Origin: Anaerolineales bacterium
Lineage (GTDB): Bacteria > Chloroflexota > Anaerolineae > Anaerolineales > Villigracilaceae
Direction: 5' to 3'
DNA length: 64,000 nucleotides
NCBI GenBank assembly: GCA_030583885.1
Contig: CP129480.1
Location: forward strand, 3,288,714-3,352,713
Positions 50,951 through 58,281 of the stretch are shown piece by piece. The position numbers were made by a program, and so were the translations under genes. The notes below the pieces were generated by a model. That model saw nothing but the letters and a program-made list of their open reading frames with translations, did not search any database and was not told the origin of the DNA. The stretch's first letter is position 1. Each line of letters opens with the position of its first letter.

Positions 50951-51354
50951 CCAGGCCATCCGCCCTGATCATCGAAGATGATCCGAAACAGGGCGTCATT
51001 TTTCAAGTAGCGCTGCAACAGGCGGGTTTCGACGCTGACGTCGATCAGGATGGAAAACTCTTTGCGGAAAGGCTTGCCAATCCCCCGCCAGCCCTCATCA
51101 TTCTCGATATTCACCTGCCCTTCGCCTCGGGAATCGACATTTTTAAACAGATCAAGTCCAGTGAGAACTGGGCAAAAGCCGTGGTGATCGTTGCCACCGC
51201 CGACCTGCTGCTGTCCAAATCCCTCGAAGGCAGGGCGGATCATGTGTTGGTCAAACCCGTCAGTGTCAGGCGCATCATGAACATTGTTTCCACCCGCTGG
51301 CCTGCGCTGTCAGCCGCCGGTCTTCCCGAAAATAAAGAGGCACGATATGGATAA
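50947..51354 (+). CDS. Single-domain response regulator (first)
   Basis: A 135-residue receiver domain without an output domain. The acidic pocket is IIEDDP, the phospho-acceptor Asp is in LIILDIHLPFASG, Thr in IVATAD and Lys in VLVKPVS. It is co-translated with the histidine kinase. The C-terminal tail (TRWPALSAAGLPENKEARYG) is short and polar. Likely a phosphorelay intermediate or a diffusible regulator of a target protein. Confidence 0.88.
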   Translation: MTRPSALIIEDDPKQGVIFQVALQQAGFDADVDQDGKLFAERLANPPPALIILDIHLPFASGIDIFKQIKSSENWAKAVVIVATADLLLSKSLEGRADHVLVKPVSVRRIMNIVSTRWPALSAAGLPENKEARYG

Positions 51355-51712
51355 ACCCCTGGCGCTCATCATCGAAGACGATATCGAAATCAGCAAAATC
51401 TACACGATCGTTCTGCAGGCCGAGTTTGAGCTCGAGGTATTCCAGGACGGCTATCAGGCGCTTGCCCGCCTTGCGCAAGTGATCCCCAGCCTCATTATCC
51501 TCGACCTGAACATGCCCAACATATCGGGCAGCGAGATCCTGCACAAGATACGGGCGGATGAACGGCTGGCAAAAATACCCGTGATGCTGGCAACGGCGGA
51601 TACGATACAGGCGGCCAGCCTGAGGGAGGATGCGGACCTCGTCCTGGTAAAACCCATCAGCCCGATCCAGCTGCGGGAACTGGCATCGCGTCTCCGCTCC
51701 AGGGATGCGTAA
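51347..51712 (+). CDS. Single-domain response regulator (second)
   Basis: A 121-residue receiver: LIIEDDIEIS, LIILDLNMPNISG (phospho-Asp), MLATADT and LVLVKPISP. It starts 8 bases before the stop of the first receiver (ATG 51347). Both receivers are similar in length and sequence and look like a tandem duplication that then diverged. Confidence 0.88.
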   Translation: MDKPLALIIEDDIEISKIYTIVLQAEFELEVFQDGYQALARLAQVIPSLIILDLNMPNISGSEILHKIRADERLAKIPVMLATADTIQAASLREDADLVLVKPISPIQLRELASRLRSRDA

Positions 51713-51743
51713 GACAAGTGGTGGAATCTTATGCGGCCGGCGT

Positions 51744-52100
51744 TCAGGCCCTTTTATTCAACCCGTATTTTTCGATCATGCGGTTAAAGATCTGGGTGTC
51801 ATCGTGGGAGGCTAACGTGACCTCAAAACCGATGTTATAGGTATTCGGTTCGAAACTGTCGGCCTGGCACCATTTACTGACGGCATTAAAGACCATGGAT
51901 GTTTTGTTCGCGACATCCGCGGTCAGGTCCATGCGCAGTGCATATTTTACATCCAGCGGAAGGGGTTTGTCGCTGTCCACCTTGATCCCCACCGCACTGA
52001 TATCCGTTAAATAGCCTATTACCTGCTGCGTGCCGGCGTCCAGCACACGCATGTAATAGGTGAACTTGCGTCTTGCATCCTTGCGCCGCTCTTTATCCAT
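51744..52100 (-). CDS. PilZ-domain protein
   Basis: A 118-residue PilZ-type protein. The c-di-GMP-binding RxxxR is RRKDARRKF near the N-terminus, and the second motif (D/NxSxxG) is TDISAVGIKV. These keep the residues needed for c-di-GMP binding. AAGGAGCATTCTG precedes ATG 52100. It is convergent with the kinase/receiver operon, suggesting that c-di-GMP output (adhesion or gliding) is linked to it. No GGDEF or EAL protein is in the window. Confidence 0.82.
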   Translation of the reverse strand: MDKERRKDARRKFTYYMRVLDAGTQQVIGYLTDISAVGIKVDSDKPLPLDVKYALRMDLTADVANKTSMVFNAVSKWCQADSFEPNTYNIGFEVTLASHDDTQIFNRMIEKYGLNKRA

Positions 52101-52257
52101 CAGAATGCTCCTTTCCAATCCAGCCAGGCGAAACCGCATTCATGCGACAACTGGTTCATTATAGCAAAAATTCCGGACATTACATTAATTTGGAAGGGTA
52201 TAATGGTGGAATATTCCATTGTTTTGCAAAATTCATGGGAGTGCAGGGAACCGTAGA

Positions 52258-52617
52258 ATGACCAAGATCCTGATCGTGGACGACGATAAACGAGTGACCA
52301 GCCTGCTGGAAAAATACCTGACAGCGCACCACTACGAGGTGACCGCGATCAACCACAGCTCCAGAGCCATTCAGACCGCAAATTTGATGCATCCCGACCT
52401 GTTCATCCTTGACATCATGATGCCGCACCCGGACGGCTATGCCCTGTGCAAATCCCTGCGCGCCGACCCGAATTTTTCACAGACCCCGATCCTGATCATC
52501 ACCGCCCTGGACAACAGCAACAGCTCCGCCGCCACCTTCGGCGCAAACGCCTACCTGACCAAACCCTTCGACCTCGACGAACTTATTTCAAACATCGAAG
52601 CCATCCTGCACGGATAG
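52258..52617 (+). CDS. Single-domain response regulator (third)
   Basis: A 119-residue receiver domain: ILIVDDDKRVTSLLEKYL, LFILDIMMPHPDGYALC (phospho-Asp), IITALDN and YLTKPFDLDELISNIEAIL. All active-site residues are present. It stands alone; the kinase partner may be the one at 48.8 kb or elsewhere. A weak GGGAA is the only ribosome site in front of the ATG. Confidence 0.87.
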   Translation: MTKILIVDDDKRVTSLLEKYLTAHHYEVTAINHSSRAIQTANLMHPDLFILDIMMPHPDGYALCKSLRADPNFSQTPILIITALDNSNSSAATFGANAYLTKPFDLDELISNIEAILHG

Positions 52618-52637
52618 GGGTATTCGCCGGCGGGGTT

Positions 52638-52895
52638 TCATCTCAAGATCTCTTCGTCCGCCTGCCCGATCTCCTGATAGATCCTCGCAACCTCCTCCTT
52701 CACCTCCACCGTGGCGGAGGGCGTCATGGAAATGAATTTGACCATGTCCCTTGCCTGCCGTAGCAGGTCCTTGACGTTGGCAATATAGGAAAAATCGCGG
52801 CGGCCCATCGTCTCAGGGACGGGCAGCTCGCGGGCCTGCTGGATCAGCCTGCGGGCGCGGACGAGGCGCTCTGCGGCGGGGATGAGTTTTGCCAT
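52638..52895 (-). CDS. Small helical protein, unknown
   Basis: An 85-residue protein predicted to be mostly helical (LIPAAERLVRARRLIQQARELP, FSYIANVKDLLRQARDMVKFI, VKEEVARIYQEIGQADEEIL). No membrane segment and no family recognised. GGAGGTATCACC precedes ATG 52895. It is separated by 42 bases from a zinc-ribbon gene on the same strand and probably shares its transcript. Confidence 0.65.
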   Translation of the reverse strand: MAKLIPAAERLVRARRLIQQARELPVPETMGRRDFSYIANVKDLLRQARDMVKFISMTPSATVEVKEEVARIYQEIGQADEEILR

Positions 52896-52937
52896 GGTGA
52901 TACCTCCATCACATTTCGTTCGCACAGGATGGTTTGC

Positions 52938-53354
52938 CTAACCGCCCTGCTGGTTATCCTGCTCCCAGCGGCGGATGGCGTTCCGGATCCACCCTTTCCG
53001 CGTGGACGCGGGTGCCTGCCCCCGTTCGAATTCGATCAACCGCTCCGCCGCGGCGCGGTCTCCGCCCGTCTTTTGGAGCAGGTCGTTATATAAAATGGAC
53101 GCGTCGAGCGCATCGCCAAAGACATCCGCGGCGGGATACGGTTTGTGGAAGACTCGATGAAAGGCGTCCTTAAGCGGACCGAACACCCCGCCGCCCTGCG
53201 GATCCTTTTCCTTGACGCCGTCGGCATCCTCCTCAGGCTCGTACAGGTTGATCCCGCAGTTGGGACAACGGGTCAGTTCGTAGTGGAAATAGGCGCCGCA
53301 GTTCGCGCATTCGAACTCGTTCTCAGCAGGCGGGGGATCGATACTGGCGGGCAT
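52938..53354 (-). CDS. Zinc-ribbon protein with helical tail
   Basis: A 138-residue protein. Residues of about 12-32 form a CxxC...CxxC zinc ribbon (ECANCGAYFHYELTRCPNCG), followed by an acidic linker (EPEEDADGVKEKD) and a helical domain (AADVFGDALDASILYNDLLQ, DRAAAERLIEFERGQ). The tail begins with a basic segment (STRKGWIRNAIRRWEQD). No function is known. ATG 53354 has AAGGAAA upstream; ATG 53378 is the other option. Confidence 0.7.
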   Translation of the reverse strand: MPASIDPPPAENEFECANCGAYFHYELTRCPNCGINLYEPEEDADGVKEKDPQGGGVFGPLKDAFHRVFHKPYPAADVFGDALDASILYNDLLQKTGGDRAAAERLIEFERGQAPASTRKGWIRNAIRRWEQDNQQGG

Positions 53355-53430
53355 GGCGGTTTCCTTATCCGCAATCATAATACAGGAACGCCAAAGCGCC
53401 ATCCCGATCATATCCAGCCGAGGGAAAGCC

Positions 53431-53793
53431 TTATCGTGAAATGGACTTCCCCACGAGCGACCCGATCCACGTGAAGAGCGCGAAGGGGATCTGGGGGAAG
53501 AGCAGGGTCCCGACCCAGCCGAGCAGGCCGCCGCCGAGCATGAAGAACATCGCCACAGGGAACGCCAGCAGGAAGGCGATCAGCACGCTCCAACGCGCCT
53601 TGTTCGTGGTTTGACGGTTGAAGAAGAAGAGCAGGATCCATCCGCCCAATGCGCCTGCGAGGAAGAACAAGAGGTAATCGGTAAGCAGGGCATGCGGATT
53701 CAACTGCCCGAAGCGCAGGTAATACGTAGCCACCTGCCAGAGCGCCGAGAGCGCTCCTGTTAGAAGGATCCAATATACCGATAAAGTTTTCAT
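53431..53793 (-). CDS. Four-helix membrane protein, unknown
   Basis: A 120-residue protein with four hydrophobic helices (YWILLTGALSALWQVATYYL, LLFFLAGALGGWILLFFF, WSVLIAFLLAFPVAMFFML, LLFPQIPFALFTWIGSLV) and short loops. No family recognised. GGAAACCTCCC precedes ATG 53793. Probably part of the same leftward transcript as the zinc-ribbon gene. Confidence 0.7.
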   Translation of the reverse strand: MKTLSVYWILLTGALSALWQVATYYLRFGQLNPHALLTDYLLFFLAGALGGWILLFFFNRQTTNKARWSVLIAFLLAFPVAMFFMLGGGLLGWVGTLLFPQIPFALFTWIGSLVGKSISR

Positions 53794-53924
53794 GGGAGGT
53801 TTCCTTTCGCTGCGGTTTGTGAATGCAGGAAAAGCATGGCACGGCAGCCAGCCTTGAAAACGTGACAGCCATACCTGCGTGGCTGTCACTTCCGGTTACA
53901 GACAGGGTGCCTTTCGAACACGGA

Positions 53925-54335
53925 TCAGCGGGACCAAACCACTCCCAGCCAGTCCGTCAATGTATTGGTGGAAGGATCGTAGACGTATGTAAAGGGGAAA
54001 TTTCCCGCGAGGGCGGGCGGGGCTGTCTGGCAGTAGACAGGCAGGTTGCCCGAAAGGGTAAAGCCTGAGACCGAGAGCGAACCGCGGGCCGATGCGGCGG
54101 ACAGGAAATCACCCGTATCGGGATCCAGCCCGCAGATGGTTGCGCCGTCGTCATAATAGCGCACGTGACGGACACCGCCGCCCCCGCCGATCGTCAGTCT
54201 TTGACTGCTCCCGTCTATGTCGATGGAGGTCCAAACACCGACGAAGGGATCGCGTTTTGCGCCCGCCGGGGACACAAAGAGGACGGATACCAGCAACAGG
54301 GCTGCGATGAGAGAGGGAATAAGGATCTTCTTCAT
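53925..54335 (-). CDS. Secreted small protein, unknown
   Basis: A 136-residue exported protein. The signal peptide is clear (KKILIPSLIAALLLVSVLFV, cleavage after SPAGA). The mature part of about 110 residues looks like a small beta-barrel or lipocalin-like fold (PFVGVWTSIDIDGSSQRLTI, VRHVRYYDDGATICGLD, GFTLSGNLPVYC) with two Cys that could pair. Ends in WLGVVWSR. No family recognised. AAGGAGAATTTAGAA precedes the ATG. Confidence 0.72.
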   Translation of the reverse strand: MKKILIPSLIAALLLVSVLFVSPAGAKRDPFVGVWTSIDIDGSSQRLTIGGGGGVRHVRYYDDGATICGLDPDTGDFLSAASARGSLSVSGFTLSGNLPVYCQTAPPALAGNFPFTYVYDPSTNTLTDWLGVVWSR

Positions 54336-54717
54336 TTCTAAATTCTCCTTTCACTTGCTCGACATTACCTATAGGAAAAACGGCACCCATATCTTAAATA
54401 CATTAAACCAGAATCCGGGGAGATTGTCACCTTTTGCGGATTCCCCCATATTTCCCACCGCAGCCGGCAGGCAACGTCGGGCGGACAGGGCGGGGACTTC
54501 CTCCAAATACGTTGTTACATCTTTCGCCTCGCTTTGCATGGATAGATACCTCCAAGATGATCTTTCGCAATCATAACCCGAGGCGCGTTCCCGTCAACCT
54601 CTCAAAGTCTGCTCCGATGCGGTTCGAAAAACGCATTGGCTATGCGAAAAATACTCGGAAAACCCATCGGAAAAACATGTAGAAGTCTTTTAAAAAACAT
54701 TTGGCACACCTCCACCA
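54336..54717. other. Gap without a recognisable gene
   Basis: About 380 bases in which I see no convincing reading frame on either strand, no tRNA-like structure and no strong hairpin. It may carry the promoter of the secreted-protein gene at 54335, but no clear hexamers stand out. It borders a degraded gene fragment and the duplication region. Confidence 0.5.
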
Positions 54718-54885
54718 GAAACCTTGAACGAAGATCATAAGATCTTAATTGTTGCAGCCAAGCTGGACAATCACACTGAAAGAATTGTTAATTACCTGTC
54801 TTCGAATTATGGCGTACCTATTAATGCTGTTTTCTTCCAGTACTTCAAGAAGGACAAAGCGAGTATTTATCCCGCTTGTAGTTAA
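54718..54885 (+). pseudogene. Fragment of a nuclease-like/DUF protein
   Basis: An open stretch of 55 codons without a start reads ETLNEDHKILIVAAKLDNH, then TERIVNYLSSNYGVPINAVF and FQYFKKDKASIY to a stop. This matches by eye the internal part of proteins with a restriction-endonuclease-like fold that carry 'VA..LD..TERIV.YL...Y.VPIN.VFF'. The rest of the gene is missing on both sides, so it is a remnant, perhaps of a lost restriction or defence gene. Confidence 0.55.
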
Positions 54886-54988
54886 TCGATCCCGTTCAGG
54901 TTGAAACACAAGCCAGTAAGGTTGTTAAATCACGCTGAAAATAACAATGGAATGGTGTTGTTTTCTACATTTCTACTGGACACAAAAA

Positions 54989-55306
54989 CTAAAGCAGGTC
55001 AACAGGGGTAAACAAAGGCTTTCCATTTCCTTGATCTATTGAAGAATTCTGTGCCGCCAGCTCTTGTCCTAACGTGATTGCCTTCGCTATCGCCGCACCA
55101 AAGCCCTGTGTGGCAGCCGTTTTCTGCAACTCCTCGATCTCCTCGGGGGATGCTTTCTTGTCCTGCAAATATTCCAGCTGCGCCTTCAAGATCGCCTGTC
55201 CCTCCAGCCAGCTGCGGATCTTCCACTGCTCCTGCATGGCCTCCCGCTGGGCTTCGATCGCCGCGTTCCTGACGGCCACCTCCGCCCTTACCTGCGCGAT
55301 CTGCAC
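54989..55306 (-). pseudogene. Third, truncated copy of the coiled-coil module
   Basis: A 105-codon piece (GTG 55306 to stop 54989) holding only part of the module found in the big protein at 58.3-60.8 kb: QIAQVRAEVAVRNAAIEAQR, EQWKIRSWLEGQAILKAQLE and YLQDKKASPEEIEELQKTAA. It begins exactly after the stop of the TPR gene and runs out in an unrelated tail (NGKPLFTPVDLL). It has no signal peptide and no Ig-like part. I take it as a 3' remnant left by recombination between module copies; expression is doubtful. Confidence 0.7.
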
Positions 55307-55307
55307 A

Positions 55308-56066
55308 TTATTTAATAAAGATTGAATCCAACCATACAAATACAAGAACCATTGCGCCCAAAATAGTATTGATTATCTGAAAGGTTACAAGACTCCCATA
55401 TATAAATATATATCCTTTTTTATAGCTCCATACTATCAAAACGGCTATCCCACTCGACGCAATCAAATAATACCAAAATCCTATAGAAGGCAACGCCAGA
55501 ACAATCAGAGAAAATACAACAAAAATTAATCGCAATGGCGCACTAACAAGAACCAGCATCAGCCTGTGTAATTCTCTACGCAGGGATGGATTTGTTCGTC
55601 CCAAATATTTGCTTGCCAATTTATATTCTTGAATTAAACTGTACGCTTCTGCAATGTTAAACAAGGTTTGTTCATGACTAGGGAATTCATTGCAAATAAT
55701 CTCGTAATGCCTTACCGCTTCCTCGTAATTCCTTTTAATTAATTTTATCCTAGCAAGTACTGCATGGGCAATAAAGGATTTGGGATTCATCTTTACAGCT
55801 TCATCTCCAAATTTCATTGCATCCTGAATGTTGCCGCTTTCATAAGCAAGCAACATTTTTGTTTCAAAAAGAAATGAGCATTTATGATCCGTGAAGTTTT
55901 TTCCAATTTTATTTAATGCCGCGTTAGCATCACCGCTTTGTGCTTCTGACGCATAGGCAAGCGAAACCAAACAATAATAATGCTCACAATCATTGTCGCC
56001 GGATTGAATAAACTGTTTAATTTCATTTCTGTTCCTCAGAAAAATATTGTTGTAGATGTTTTCCAT
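55308..56066 (-). CDS. TPR-repeat membrane protein, AT-rich
   Basis: A 252-residue protein. Residues of about 20-165 contain TPR-like helix pairs (HYYCLVSLAYASEAQSGDAN, MLLAYESGNIQDAMKFGDEA, KSFIAHAVLARIKLIKRNYE, TLFNIAEAYSLIQEYKLASK). Three or four membrane helices make up the rest (LMLVLVSAPLRLIFVVFSLIV, IGFWYYLIASSGIAVLIVW, LVTFQIINTILGAMVLVFVW). The DNA is much more AT-rich than the genes around it, and Ile/Lys/Asn are frequent, so it was probably acquired by transfer. It lies between two copies of the coiled-coil module, the place where a partner or immunity gene would be expected in polymorphic systems. No ribosome site is strong. Confidence 0.7.
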   Translation of the reverse strand: MENIYNNIFLRNRNEIKQFIQSGDNDCEHYYCLVSLAYASEAQSGDANAALNKIGKNFTDHKCSFLFETKMLLAYESGNIQDAMKFGDEAVKMNPKSFIAHAVLARIKLIKRNYEEAVRHYEIICNEFPSHEQTLFNIAEAYSLIQEYKLASKYLGRTNPSLRRELHRLMLVLVSAPLRLIFVVFSLIVLALPSIGFWYYLIASSGIAVLIVWSYKKGYIFIYGSLVTFQIINTILGAMVLVFVWLDSIFIK

Positions 56067-56086
56067 AATATCAATAATCCGTAATA

Positions 56087-57271
56087 TCAATAGGATGGTT
56101 GCAGTTTAAGCTTTTCCAAAACTGGTGCTATCCCAGGTGCAAATGGAATCAACTTAGGCCACAAAACAAACGCCAAGATTGCGACCGGGACAATCCATAC
56201 ATTAATTTTAACATATGCACCGTCAGTGAGATTTCCTTTGCCGCCGTCTCCTTTAATACTCAAATCTACATAATTTATATCCATACCGATTGATGTGTTG
56301 TATAGTTGATTTACTTCTAACCTTGCGCTGACTGAATAACCCAATCCAGCATTTATATCACCTTCATTAACATTAACAGGTGACGCTACTCGAACACCTG
56401 CTACAAGCACATTATTTACAGAATCCCAAGAGATGGATGTGGATATGTTTTGATAAGCACTACTCACGCTAGTGCTGTTTGGGTTTACTCGCACATTCGG
56501 ATTCCCATCTGTTGCTGGACTCCAAGTTGAAACTGTTCCGACCGAAAACAGCTTACCGGGTAAAGAAATAGTAAAAATGGGAATTTCATTTCTTTTCGGA
56601 GAGCCTAGTCCCAAGGAGGGAATGATACTTAGCAATTGATTGGCTTTTTCCATCGTAAAAATTGGCACCCACCATGGCTTATCAGCCTGACTTTGCGCCC
56701 CCTCCTCGCCCTCCTTCCGGCCCAGATAATACGCCATCAATCCGGCCTGCAGTTCCTGCGCCTGCTGCTCCGCCAGCCAGGCCTCCGCTGCGGACGTGTC
56801 CCGCTCCTGCGCCAGGAAATCCTGCAAGACCTGCTCTTTCACTGCCTGCTCTGCCTTCTCCATCACGAGTGTGTTATACAGGGTTTCCACATCCTCTTGC
56901 ACCGCTCCAAACCCTTGCGCCGCGGCTTTCTCCTTAAGCGCTTGGATACGCAGGTCGTCGTCCTGTGCGCCTTCTTCCTTCAAGGCTTCCAGCTGCGCCT
57001 TCAAGATCGCCTGTCCCTGCAGCCAGCTGCGGATCTTCCACTGCTCGCGCATCGCAATGCGGTTGGCTTCAACCGCTGCGTTCCTGGCCTCTACTTCCGC
57101 CCTCACCTGCGCGATCTGCGCCGCTTCCTCATCCTGGCGTTTCTTCTGCTGTTCCAATGCCAATGCGGTTGCATAGCCGATCACCGCCGCCATCACGCCC
57201 CAAAAGACGCCGTGCCCTGAGCTGGCAGGTTGAGCTTGTCCAAACCCTGTTGAAGGGGTTGGTATGGTCAT
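56087..57271 (-). CDS. Second copy of the coiled-coil module with its own C-terminal domain
   Basis: A 394-residue protein. After a short start (MTIPTPSTGFGQAQPASSGH) comes one hydrophobic helix (VFWGVMAAVIGYATALAL), then the coiled-coil module (residues about 40-195) that is nearly identical in DNA to part of the 58.3-60.8 kb gene. The C-terminal 200 residues differ: a beta-rich region (FTISLPGKLFSVGTVSTWSP, NISTSISWDSVNNVLVAGVR) and a last membrane helix (VWIVPVAILAFVLWPKLIP). The Ig-like repeats and signal peptide of the big gene are missing, so this is a 5'-truncated paralogue. Start ATG 57271 has no clear ribosome site. Confidence 0.7.
   Translation of the reverse strand: MTIPTPSTGFGQAQPASSGHGVFWGVMAAVIGYATALALEQQKKRQDEEAAQIAQVRAEVEARNAAVEANRIAMREQWKIRSWLQGQAILKAQLEALKEEGAQDDDLRIQALKEKAAAQGFGAVQEDVETLYNTLVMEKAEQAVKEQVLQDFLAQERDTSAAEAWLAEQQAQELQAGLMAYYLGRKEGEEGAQSQADKPWWVPIFTMEKANQLLSIIPSLGLGSPKRNEIPIFTISLPGKLFSVGTVSTWSPATDGNPNVRVNPNSTSVSSAYQNISTSISWDSVNNVLVAGVRVASPVNVNEGDINAGLGYSVSARLEVNQLYNTSIGMDINYVDLSIKGDGGKGNLTDGAYVKINVWIVPVAILAFVLWPKLIPFAPGIAPVLEKLKLQPSY
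56669..57205. repeat. Module DNA repeat, copy 2
   Basis: This stretch and 58951-59485 share long runs of identical bases, for example around CTTATCAGCCTGACTTTGCG, although the genes diverge on both sides. The middle part (about 56760-56990) has diverged more. The pattern fits duplication followed by partial gene conversion. Confidence 0.75.
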
Positions 57272-57281
57272 TTGAAGCGAG

Positions 57282-58259
57282 TTATGGAACGACGGGTGCC
57301 CCTTCATCGGTTATGCATTCTTCGCCAAGGTAAGCCAACTTGCGCAAATCGCTGCCGTCTTGGTTGATGATGTAAACGTGGGAACAAGTCAAGTTATCAT
57401 ATGCCGTACCAATAAATACAACTTCGTTGTCGGCAGCTAACTGAATCCACGCAGATTTTGCCAGACCAGAAACCAGTATTCGATTTTCTGTTCCATCAAT
57501 CTTTGAAAACAAAATACTGGAAGGAGAGCCGATTTCCTTGTTGTGGCTATACACAATATGATTGTTGTCGGGAGTAAAATTTACGGAATCATACCAGCCT
57601 TTTTCATACACCAGACATTTAGTATTTCGTTGTTCCAGGTTGACAAGAAGGCAAATCTGGCTGTCCAAAGTAACCATATCCGTCACAACCCATTTGCCAT
57701 CAAGCGAAGTGTCAAGCCCATAAAATGCCACCTGAAAACCATTGATGTTCAGTTGCTCAACCTGTCTGGTTGTAATATCTATGGTTGCCAAGTCGGCGTA
57801 CACATTCCCGTCATTCCCATGCCAAGTAAAAGAAAAGAGCACCTTGTCGTCCTCCGGCGTGAAGGCGAAACTTCCAATCCTCGCATCGTACGGTAAATCT
57901 CGAGATGTATCAACTAATTCTGTATGTTCATTGGAGACAGAATTCCACAAGCCAATTTTATTGAAAAAACTTCCATATACATAGGCTACATATCTTCCAT
58001 TATGAGAAAACTTGGGCGATGAATATACTCTGATATCTTCCAGCAATTTTGCATCGGGGACGTCTTCCACTGAAACACCATCAAGATAAACAAAACGATC
58101 TTGCCAGTAGATTTGCTCATGTACCAATACCTCAGGCAGTTCTTCAGGCGAAGATAATTCGCGTGCCGCAGGCTCCAAGACTATGTTTTTTACAGGTGTG
58201 ATACACCCGGTTAGAAAAAAGAGCAATACGAAAACCTGCCATGTTTGCTTCCTATTCAT
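57282..58259 (-). CDS. TolB/WD40-like beta-propeller lipoprotein
   Basis: A 325-residue exported protein. The lipoprotein signal is RKQTWQVFVLLFFLTGC (lipobox Cys near residue 20). The rest has repeated propeller blades: VYSSPKFSHNGRYVAYVYGS, GSFAFTPEDDKVLFSFTWHG, VNFTPDNNHIVYSHNKEIGS and the final IINQDGSDLRKLAYLG, as in TolB-type blades ending in D-G. AGGAGACTTT precedes ATG 58259. It sits between two paralogous module genes and may be exported together with them. No enzymatic motif is visible. Confidence 0.78.
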   Translation of the reverse strand: MNRKQTWQVFVLLFFLTGCITPVKNIVLEPAARELSSPEELPEVLVHEQIYWQDRFVYLDGVSVEDVPDAKLLEDIRVYSSPKFSHNGRYVAYVYGSFFNKIGLWNSVSNEHTELVDTSRDLPYDARIGSFAFTPEDDKVLFSFTWHGNDGNVYADLATIDITTRQVEQLNINGFQVAFYGLDTSLDGKWVVTDMVTLDSQICLLVNLEQRNTKCLVYEKGWYDSVNFTPDNNHIVYSHNKEIGSPSSILFSKIDGTENRILVSGLAKSAWIQLAADNEVVFIGTAYDNLTCSHVYIINQDGSDLRKLAYLGEECITDEGAPVVP

Positions 58260-58281
58260 AAAGTCTCCTATTAAGGGCATA

